NCBI GenBank assembly: GCA_013336035.1 | Contig: JAAXUL010000457.1 | Coordinates: 1 to 6,586 of the forward strand | Direction: 5' to 3' | Length of the DNA stretch: 6,586 bases | From: Chloroflexales bacterium | GTDB taxonomy: Bacteria; Chloroflexota; Chloroflexia; Chloroflexales; Chloroflexaceae | Shown: one piece after another, positions 1 through 5,104 of the stretch | Layout of the letters: each line of letters opens with the position of its first letter | Numbering within the stretch: position 1 is the stretch's first letter | Notes under the pieces: model-generated | Seen by the model: only the letters and a program-made list of their open reading frames with translations | The model's database searches: none | Told to the model about the DNA's origin: nothing | Translations under genes and position numbers: made by a program

Positions 1-137
1 TTGTTCACGTGGAACGTGGCCGTCGCGGCCGTCACGGCGGTGCCGTTCAGCGTCGTAGCGCTGTGGCAGCGCTGGCAGCCGTAGCTCGAGGTGACGACGT
101 GGGCCGTGTTGAAGATCAGCAGGTCGATATGGTCCAT
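1..137 (-). CDS. 5' end of a CXXCH (haem c) protein, possibly a multihaem cytochrome; runs off the left edge
   Basis: Reading leftward from an ATG at 137-135, 45 codons stay open to the window edge, and nearly every third base is G or C, as in the neighbouring genes. Residues 21-25 read CQRCH, a covalent haem-c attachment motif. The following Thr/Ala-rich stretch ending FHVN resembles the CxxCH...HVN segments of multihaem cytochromes such as those of Geobacter (from memory). A GCAGGG ribosome binding site lies 9 nt upstream. An ATG at 146 abuts that site and is less likely. Odd: no signal peptide is visible, though haem c proteins need export, so this may be a 5'-truncated gene. The first residues (MDHIDLLIFN...VVT) also resemble the start of imidazolonepropionase (HutI), the gene expected after hutU, but the CXXCH part does not fit HutI. 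Coding is fairly sure; function is not. Confidence 0.5.
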   Translation of the reverse strand, partial: MDHIDLLIFNTAHVVTSSYGCQRCHSATTLNGTAVTAATATFHVN

Positions 138-146
138 CGTGCGCAT

Positions 147-152
147 CCCTGC
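147..152 (-). promoter_or_regulatory. Ribosome binding site choosing the start of the left-edge gene
   Basis: The minus-strand sequence GCAGGG ends 9 nt before the ATG at 137 and directly touches the ATG at 146. The spacing favours 137 as the start. Confidence 0.45.
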
Positions 153-216
153 AATAAACTCGGCCAGGCTTTTCTTGCCGCGAAGCTCACCAAGGGCCGT
201 ACACCTCGTGGTCTTT

Positions 217-247
217 GGCTGCGCTGGTAATGACGGCGGCTGCGCTG
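217..247. repeat. Short direct repeat downstream of hutU
   Basis: GGCTGCGCTG occurs at 217-226 and again at 238-247, a period of 21 bp, in the 117 bp gap between hutU and the left-edge gene. I see no hairpin followed by a T-run there, so no clear terminator separates the two genes. The repeat may be chance in GC-rich DNA. Confidence 0.3.
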
Positions 248-254
248 AAGACCG

Positions 255-1904
255 CTACTCTACCATCGGCAGATCGAGCCCGTGCTCACGGGCGAAGCTG
301 ATCGCCTCGGGGTAGCCGGCGTCGGCGTGGCGGGCCACGCCCATGCCGGGGTCGCTGGTGAGCACCCGCTCGATGCGCCGGGCGGCCTCGATGCTGCCGT
401 CGGCGACGATCACCTGGCCGGCGTGGATCGAGTAGCCGATGCCCACCCCGCCCCCGTGGTGGATGCTCACCCAGGTCGCGCCGCCGACGGCGTTGATCAG
501 GGCGTTCAGCAGGGGCCAGTCGGCGATCGCGTCCGAGCCATCGCGCATAGCCTCGGTCTCGCGGTTGGGGCTGGCAACCGAGCCGGCGTCGAGGTGGTCG
601 CGCCCGATCACGATCGGCGCGCTGACCGCCCCGGCGGCCACCAGCTGGTTGAGGCGCAGCCCGGCCCGCGCCCGCTCGCCGTAGCCGAGCCAGCAGATGC
701 GGGCCGGCAGCCCCTGGAAGGCCACCTTCTCGCGGGCCAGCCTCAGCCAGCGCTTCAGGTGCTCGTCCTCGGGGAACAGCTCGAGCATGGCCCAGTCGGT
801 AGTGTAGATATCCTCGGGGTCGCCCGAGAGGGCCACCCAGCGGAAGGGGCCCTTGCCCTCGCAGAAGAGCGGGCGGATGTAGGCCGGCACGAAGCCCTGG
901 TAGGCGAAGGCGTCGACGACGCCCGCGTCGAGGGCCCGCTGGCGCAGGTTATTGCCGTAGTCGAAGACCACCGCGCCCCGCCGCCGCCACTCCAGCAGCG
1001 TGCGCACGTGCTCGGCCATCGCCTCCATAGCCTGCCGGTCGTAGGCCTCGGGGTCGCTCAGGCGCAGGGCCGCGGCCTGCGCAAGGCTCAGCCCCGGCGG
1101 GATATAGCCGTGGCGCACGTCGTGGGCGCTGGTCTGGTCGGTGGCCACGTGGGGCACGACGCCGCGGCGCAGCAGCTCGGGCAGGGCCGTGGCCGCGTTG
1201 GCGATCAGGCCGATCGAGCGGGGCTCGCCCTGGGCCATAGCCTCCTCGGCCCAGGCCATAGCCTCCTCCATATCCTCGGTGGCCATATCGAGCTGGCGCA
1301 GGGCCAGGCGGCGCTCGACCCGCCAGGGGTCCACCTCGACGACCAGGGCCACGCCCTCATTGAGCGTGACGGCCAGCGGCTGAGCGCCGCCCATCTCGCC
1401 GAGGCCGGCGGTGATCACGAGCTTGCCCCGCAGGCTGCCCCAGCCCATCTGGCGGGCCAGCGCGCCGAAGGTCTCGTAGGTGCCCTGGAGGATGCCCTGG
1501 GTGCCGATGTAGATCCAGCTGCCGGCGGTCATCTGGCCGTACATCGTCAGGCCGGCGGCCTCCCAGCGGTCGAAGTTCTCCTGGGTGGCCCAGGCGGGCA
1601 CCAGGTTCGAGTTGGCGAGCAGCACGCGCGGGGCGTCGAGGTGGGTCTTGAAGACGGCCACCGGCTTGCCCGACTGGACGATCAGCGTCTCGTCGGCGGC
1701 CATGCGGCGCAGCGTGGCGAGGATGGTGTCGAGGCAGGCGTGGTTGCGGGCGGCCCGGCCACGTCCGCCATAGACGATCAGGTTCTCGGGGTCGAAGGCA
1801 ACCTCGGGGTCGAGGTTGTTCAGCAGCATACGGTAGGCCGCCTCGAGCTGCCAGCTCGCGCATGTGAGCTGCGACCCTCGTGGCGCGCCGGTGGCGCGGG
1901 TCAT
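255..1904 (-). CDS. hutU: Urocanate hydratase (urocanase)
   Basis: Cytoplasmic NAD+-dependent lyase of histidine degradation that converts urocanate and water to 4-imidazolone-5-propanoate. The protein has 549 residues, normal for the family. Visible motifs are YGGRGRAARN (about 45-54, nucleotide-binding region), YGQMTAGSWIYIGTQG (122-137), TDQTSAHD (255-262), the Cys-containing FCEGKGPFRW (347-356), ALSGDPEDIY (358-367), the family signature FQGLPARICW (396-405) with the essential cysteine at 404, and HHGGGVGIGYS (482-492). No key residue is missing. The ATG at 1904 is preceded by AGGGGACA with AGGGG 6 nt upstream. It starts 57 bp after the stop of the oxidoreductase gene on the same strand and could be co-transcribed with it. 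An inverted repeat covers its ribosome binding site. hutG lies in the same window in another unit. Confidence 0.98.
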   Translation of the reverse strand: MTRATGAPRGSQLTCASWQLEAAYRMLLNNLDPEVAFDPENLIVYGGRGRAARNHACLDTILATLRRMAADETLIVQSGKPVAVFKTHLDAPRVLLANSNLVPAWATQENFDRWEAAGLTMYGQMTAGSWIYIGTQGILQGTYETFGALARQMGWGSLRGKLVITAGLGEMGGAQPLAVTLNEGVALVVEVDPWRVERRLALRQLDMATEDMEEAMAWAEEAMAQGEPRSIGLIANAATALPELLRRGVVPHVATDQTSAHDVRHGYIPPGLSLAQAAALRLSDPEAYDRQAMEAMAEHVRTLLEWRRRGAVVFDYGNNLRQRALDAGVVDAFAYQGFVPAYIRPLFCEGKGPFRWVALSGDPEDIYTTDWAMLELFPEDEHLKRWLRLAREKVAFQGLPARICWLGYGERARAGLRLNQLVAAGAVSAPIVIGRDHLDAGSVASPNRETEAMRDGSDAIADWPLLNALINAVGGATWVSIHHGGGVGIGYSIHAGQVIVADGSIEAARRIERVLTSDPGMGVARHADAGYPEAISFAREHGLDLPMVE

Positions 1905-1907
1905 CGT

Positions 1908-1943
1908 TGTCCCCTTTCGCTACGTCGCGTCTTCGAGGGGACA
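1908..1943 (-). promoter_or_regulatory. Inverted repeat covering the hutU ribosome binding site
   Basis: TGTCCCCT at 1908-1915 and AGGGGACA at 1936-1943 are perfect 8-bp complements separated by 20 nt. In the hutU transcript the 3' arm is AGGGGACA, which contains the Shine-Dalgarno and ends 3 nt before the ATG. A small inner stem CGC/GCG (1927-1929 with 1918-1920) could shorten the loop. It could act as an RNA fold that hides the ribosome binding site or as a repressor operator; the sequence alone does not decide. A minus-strand TATCAT just upstream (1948-1943) resembles a -10 box but has no convincing -35. Confidence 0.45.
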
Positions 1944-1961
1944 TGATACCGCACTTTTGCC

Positions 1962-2867
1962 CTACGCGCCCCACGCTCTGGCCCGCAGGCCGTTGATGCG
2001 CGGAAGCACCTCGCGGCCATAGAACTCGATCGCCCGCCGCTGGTCGGGCTGGGCGGCGTGGATATAGATCTCGCCCACGCCGGCGTCGAGCAGGCTCCGG
2101 ATCGCCTCGGCGTGGGCCTCGGGGTCGGTGCTGACCACCCACGGGCTCGTGGCGGCTGACACATCGACGTTCTTCGCCGCCCCGCTGCCGACGACGACGA
2201 ACAGCTCGGCGAGGACTGGCATGCGGGCGGGGTCTTTCCCATACTCGCGCGCGCCCAGGGCGAAGGCGGCCCGTAGCTCGGGGCGCACAGCAGAGCTGGC
2301 CGTGGTGATCAGCCCGTCGCCGTGCCGCCCGGCCAGGCGCATGCTCTCGACCCCCTCGGCGGCGATGTACAGGGGCACGGGCGTGGCGGGCAGATCGTAG
2401 AGGCGCGCCTCGCTAATATGGAAGTGGCGCCCGTGATGCGTCACCCGGTCGCCCTCCCACAGGCGCCTGATGATCGACACCGCCTCGACCAGCCTGTCGG
2501 CCCGCTCGCGCTCGTCGCCCCAGTCGCCTGTGGCGGGGATCTCATCGCGGGCCTCGCCCGGGCCAAGCCCCAGGAAGATGCGCCCGGGGTAGAGGGCGGC
2601 CAGGGTCGCGAAGGCCTGGGCGACCACGGTTGGCCTGTAGCGGTAGATCGGGCAGGTGATGCTTGTGCCGAAGGGGATGTGCTGGGTGCGCTGGCCGAGG
2701 GCGCCGAGCGCCACCCAGGCCTGGGGCGCGTGGCCCTGAAGATCGATCCATGGCTGGAAGTGGTCGGCCATCCACAACCGCTCGAAACCGGCCTGCTCGG
2801 CGGCCACGCCGTAGCTGATCGCGTCGTTGACCGCGACCTGCTCGCTGAGGACAAACCCTATAGCCAA
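1962..2867 (-). CDS. LLM-class F420-dependent oxidoreductase, FGD-like family
   Basis: A luciferase-like TIM-barrel flavin/F420 oxidoreductase of 301 residues, closest by eye to F420-dependent glucose-6-phosphate dehydrogenase (FGD). Family motifs are ADHFQPW (34-40), GHAP (45-48), GTS (67-69), AQAFAT (83-88), YPGRIFLGLGPGEA (93-106) and DQRR (275-278). Asp35, His36, Trp40 and Glu105 align with the catalytic and cofactor residues of mycobacterial FGD (His40, Trp44, Glu109). Ser192 falls where FGD has the phosphate-binding Lys198, and the segment carrying Lys259 appears deleted, so glucose 6-phosphate is probably not the substrate. The reading frame extends upstream to 3029, but I place the start at TTG 2867, 7 nt after GGAGGG, where family similarity begins; the upstream extension is unlike the family. 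It is divergent from the Rieske gene and upstream of hutU. The substrate is unknown. Confidence 0.9.
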   Translation of the reverse strand: MAIGFVLSEQVAVNDAISYGVAAEQAGFERLWMADHFQPWIDLQGHAPQAWVALGALGQRTQHIPFGTSITCPIYRYRPTVVAQAFATLAALYPGRIFLGLGPGEARDEIPATGDWGDERERADRLVEAVSIIRRLWEGDRVTHHGRHFHISEARLYDLPATPVPLYIAAEGVESMRLAGRHGDGLITTASSAVRPELRAAFALGAREYGKDPARMPVLAELFVVVGSGAAKNVDVSAATSPWVVSTDPEAHAEAIRSLLDAGVGEIYIHAAQPDQRRAIEFYGREVLPRINGLRARAWGA

Positions 2868-2874
2868 TAGATGT

Positions 2875-2880
2875 CCCTCC
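2875..2880 (-). promoter_or_regulatory. Ribosome binding site fixing a TTG start
   Basis: Minus-strand GGAGGG is followed by a 7-nt spacer and TTG. No ATG or GTG sits at a suitable distance, and the encoded AIGFVLSEQ matches the expected N-terminal strand of the enzyme family, so the rare TTG start is well supported. Confidence 0.75.
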
Positions 2881-2928
2881 CACCCCGACTCGGGCCTGCT
2901 ACGCAGAGCAAGCGTACCAGACACTGTA

Positions 2929-2976
2929 GCATAACTTGTGCCATCGGCGCACGCTATGCGCTGGCACAGGTTGTGC
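2929..2976 (+). promoter_or_regulatory. Large imperfect palindrome (hairpin) in the divergent intergenic region
   Basis: The outer arms GCATAACTTGTGCCA (2929-2943) and TGGCACAGGTTGTGC (2962-2976) pair over 15 bp, with two T-G pairs (2936/2969 and 2932/2973). After a 3-nt bulge (2944-2946), GCGCA (2947-2951) pairs with TGCGC (2957-2961) around a 5-nt loop. This gives 20 paired positions. Both mismatches are G-U wobbles only when the plus strand is transcribed, which mildly favours an RNA hairpin in the leader of the Rieske gene. A two-fold symmetric operator serving both divergent genes is the main alternative. There is no T-run after it, so it is not a classical terminator. It ends 82 bp before the plus-strand ATG. 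Confidence 0.6.
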
Positions 2977-3004
2977 GGCATGGAGCGTGCGGATACCCCG
3001 GAGC

Positions 3005-3046
3005 GGGGCCGGCTGTGGCCCCCTGGCACCGGCGCCCAGCCGGCTG
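3005..3046 (+). promoter_or_regulatory. Possible alternative leader hairpins before the Rieske gene
   Basis: GGGGCC (3005-3010) can pair with GGCCCC (3017-3022). Alternatively GCCGGCTG (3008-3015) can pair over 8 bp with CAGCCGGC (3037-3044), which ends just before the GAAAGG ribosome binding site at 3046-3051. The two stems share 3008-3010 and exclude each other. In such GC-rich DNA chance pairing is common, so this is only a candidate. Confidence 0.25.
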
Positions 3047-3058
3047 AAAGGCTGTCCT

Positions 3059-4063
3059 ATGAGGATCACGAAGGTGGGCCCTGTGGCGCGCAATCACCTT
3101 GGCCCGAGCATCGAGGGGATGCTGCGGCGCATCCCAGGCTTCGCTAAGGCCGCCGACGGCGTCGCGACCACGCTGCACTCCGCCGTCACCGGCGGGGGGG
3201 CGCCGGCCCGTCGCGTGGGCGACGTTCTCCACGGCACATGGCTCGGCCACCCGCTCCACGCCCTCCTCGTCGGGCTGCCGCTCGGCACATGGTCGGCCTC
3301 GGCCCTCTTCGACCTTGTCGCCCTCGTCACGCGCTCTGGCGAGGCCACCTGGGCCGCGGACGCCCTGCTCACGACCGGCGTGGTCACGGCTGTGCCGGCG
3401 GCGCTGGCCGGCGCGATGGACTACTCGGCGGCCAGCCAGGAGGCCACGCCCGAGATCGCGCTGCACGGGATCCTCAACAGCGCGGCCCTCGGCCTCTTCC
3501 TGGCCTCACTGGCGGCCCGTCGGCGCGGGCGGCGCGGTACCGGCGTGCTGCTCTCGTACGGCGCCCTCACCATCGCCGCCGGCTCGGCGTGGCTTGGCGG
3601 CGACCTCACCTACCGCCACCGCGTCGGCGTCAACCACGCCGAGGTGCCGGACCACGCCGACGGCTGGATCGCCGTGCTCGACGCGGGCGACCTGGCGGCG
3701 GGCGCGGCCCGGCGGGTGATGGTCGGCGGCACCGCGGTGATGGTCTACCGCAGCGCCGAGGCTGTGTACGCGCTGGGCGCCGTCTGCTCCCACGCCGGCG
3801 GCCCCCTCGACGAGGGCACGGTAGAGGGGCACTGCGTCAAGTGCCCCTGGCACCAGTCGGTCTTCGATATGCGCGACGGCCACGTGGTCCATGGGCCGGC
3901 CACCATGCCCCAGGCCCGCTACGAGGCTCGCGCGAGCAACGGCCTGATCCAGGTGCGCCGCTGGCACGAGCAGCAGGCCTCCGCCGAGAGCCCCGCCCCA
4001 GAGGCTCGCCCTGGGCTTGACGACGACGGGATGGAGCAGGAGGTCGGCGGGCTAGGGATCTAG
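3059..4063 (+). CDS. Membrane DUF2231 domain fused to a Rieske [2Fe-2S] ferredoxin domain
   Basis: A 334-residue predicted inner-membrane redox protein. The N-terminal half is a DUF2231-type four-helix domain (about 62-90, 99-120, 133-152, 161-180) with GHPLHALLVGLPLGTW at 63-78 and His64, His67 and His136, residues that could bind haem (inference). The C-terminal half (about 200-300) is a Rieske domain with CSHAGGPL (243-250) and CVKCPWH (259-265); Cys243, His245, Cys262 and His265 are the expected cluster ligands. An acidic, disordered-looking tail follows. The basic ARRRGRRG between helices 3 and 4 would put the Rieske domain on the outer face by the positive-inside rule; this is tentative. 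The ATG at 3059 has GAAAGG 7 nt upstream. An in-frame ATG at 2936 would add 41 unlikely residues through the hairpin region. No hydroxylase catalytic domain is present, so electron transfer is the likely role; partners are unknown. Confidence 0.9.
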   Translation: MRITKVGPVARNHLGPSIEGMLRRIPGFAKAADGVATTLHSAVTGGGAPARRVGDVLHGTWLGHPLHALLVGLPLGTWSASALFDLVALVTRSGEATWAADALLTTGVVTAVPAALAGAMDYSAASQEATPEIALHGILNSAALGLFLASLAARRRGRRGTGVLLSYGALTIAAGSAWLGGDLTYRHRVGVNHAEVPDHADGWIAVLDAGDLAAGAARRVMVGGTAVMVYRSAEAVYALGAVCSHAGGPLDEGTVEGHCVKCPWHQSVFDMRDGHVVHGPATMPQARYEARASNGLIQVRRWHEQQASAESPAPEARPGLDDDGMEQEVGGLGI

Positions 4064-4073
4064 CTTTAGCGCA

Positions 4074-4094
4074 GGCCGCCAGGCGCGGGCGGCC
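4074..4094. terminator. Hairpin between convergent genes, candidate bidirectional terminator
   Basis: GGCCGCC (4074-4080) and GGCGGCC (4088-4094) form a perfect 7-bp GC stem with a 7-nt loop. It fills the gap between the TAG of the Rieske gene (4061-4063) and the TGA of the lyase gene (4098-4096). Neither side has a clear T-run, so intrinsic termination may be weak. Confidence 0.5.
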
Positions 4095-4095
4095 C

Positions 4096-5046
4096 TCACT
4101 GCCCGCGCTGCTGGATGCGGCGATGCTGCTCGACGATCACGTGGGCCAGGCGGATATTGACGGCGTCGATCATCTTGCCGTCGAGGCTGACCGCGCCGCG
4201 GCCCTGGGCGACGGCCTGGGCGTAGGCCCGCAGCACCGCCTCAGCCCAGGCCACCTCGGCGGCCGGCGGGCTAAAGACCTGGTTGACCGTCTCGATCTGC
4301 GAGGGGTGGATCACCTGCTTGCCGTCGAAGCCGATCGAGCGGGCCACCCGGCTCGCGTGGTCCAGCTCCTGGGGGGCCTTGATCCCGGCGAAGGGCCCAT
4401 CGAGGCAGCGCAGCCCATTGGCGCGGGCGGCGGCCACGATCGTATGCATCACGGCGTGCCAGCGGTGCCCGGGGTAGATCGCGTCGTGCTCGTCGCGCTC
4501 GCCGATGTTTGTCAGGGGCGCGCGCAGGGCCGCCGCATAGTCGCCGGGCCCGTAGATCAGGGTCTCGAGGCGCGGCGAGGCCGCCGCGATCTCGCGGGCG
4601 TACAGGAAGCCGCGCGCCGTCTCGATCTGGGCCTCGATGCCGATCTGGCGGGCCTGCCCGCGCCCCAGCTCGATCTGGCTCAGCAGCCTGTCGACAAAGA
4701 GCACATCCTCGGGGCTGCTCACCTTCGGCACCATCACCATGTCGACACGATCGCCGGCCGCCTCGACCACCTCGATCAGATCGCGGTAGGCGTAGGGCGT
4801 GTCGAGGCTGTTGATGCGGTAGGCCCGCAGGCGCGGGCCGAAGTCGAGCTCTTTGAAGGCCCGGGCCACATTCGCCCGCCCCAGCTCTTTGTCGGCCGGC
4901 ACGACAGCGTCCTCAAGGTCGATGATTACGGCGTCGGCCGCGCTGCGGGCGGCCTTCTCGATCATAGGCCAGCGCGAGCCCGGCACAAACAGTGCGCTGC
5001 GCTCGAGCCGCGCCGCCCGCCCACCCTGGTCTGGATAGTCGACCAT
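4096..5046 (-). CDS. CoA-ester lyase, HpcH/HpaI aldolase (CitE-like) family
   Basis: A 316-residue cytoplasmic Mg2+-dependent C-C lyase/synthase acting on beta-hydroxyacyl-CoA thioesters such as malyl-CoA, beta-methylmalyl-CoA or citramalyl-CoA. Motifs in order are RSALFVPG (16-23), DLEDAV (43-48), RINSLDTPY (77-85), MVPKV (105-109), QIETARG (140-146) with the metal ligand Glu142, GPGDYAA (166-172) with the metal ligand Asp169, DGPF (216-219), GKQVIHPSQI (242-251) and DGKMID (289-294). The set is complete, so it should be active. Its length is nearer to CitE/citramalyl-CoA-lyase types than to the roughly 350-residue malyl-CoA lyase of Chloroflexus. AGGAG (5052-5056) lies 5 nt before the ATG. 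It follows hutG by 58 bp on the same strand and is likely the last gene of that unit. The exact substrate cannot be told from sequence; a 3-hydroxypropionate-cycle or citramalate role is only a possibility. Confidence 0.9.
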   Translation of the reverse strand: MVDYPDQGGRAARLERSALFVPGSRWPMIEKAARSAADAVIIDLEDAVVPADKELGRANVARAFKELDFGPRLRAYRINSLDTPYAYRDLIEVVEAAGDRVDMVMVPKVSSPEDVLFVDRLLSQIELGRGQARQIGIEAQIETARGFLYAREIAAASPRLETLIYGPGDYAAALRAPLTNIGERDEHDAIYPGHRWHAVMHTIVAAARANGLRCLDGPFAGIKAPQELDHASRVARSIGFDGKQVIHPSQIETVNQVFSPPAAEVAWAEAVLRAYAQAVAQGRGAVSLDGKMIDAVNIRLAHVIVEQHRRIQQRGQ

Positions 5047-5104
5047 CTTAGCTCCTGATCAAGAGGGTGTCTCGGAGTCCGCTACGTCTCTGTGGGTCAA
5101 GGCG

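Noticed and set aside
138..254. Possible transcription terminator after hutU
   Set aside because: Only weak, interrupted complementarity was found and there is no T-run on the minus strand.
1235..1275. Near-repeat of GGCCATAGCCTCCTC with a 21-bp period inside hutU
   Set aside because: It encodes two EEAMA units of an Ala/Glu helix within a normal-length urocanase; ordinary coding repetition.
282..1946. A 554-codon open frame on the plus strand antisense to hutU
   Set aside because: It is the mirror of hutU codon bias in GC-rich DNA: Gly/Val/Ala/His-rich, with no recognisable domain, while the opposite strand encodes unmistakable urocanase.
1357..2142. A 261-codon minus-strand frame spanning the end of the oxidoreductase gene and the start of hutU
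   Set aside because: It is Arg/Pro/Gly-rich, in the wrong frame relative to two well-supported genes, and lacks any domain.
2868..3029. N-terminal extension of the oxidoreductase to an ATG at 3029
   Set aside because: It would add 54 residues unlike the family and would cover the divergent regulatory region. The TTG at 2867 has an excellent ribosome binding site.
4123..5058. A 311-codon plus-strand open frame antisense to the CoA-ester lyase
   Set aside because: The composition is that of a shadow frame (Gly, Asp, His, Leu rich), it has no motifs, and the lyase motifs on the minus strand are complete.
1918..5088. Shared 9-mer CGCTACGTC in the gaps upstream of hutU (1918-1926) and of the CoA lyase (5080-5088)
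   Set aside because: Nine identical bases with no flanking similarity and different distances to the starts; expected by chance somewhere in a window this size.
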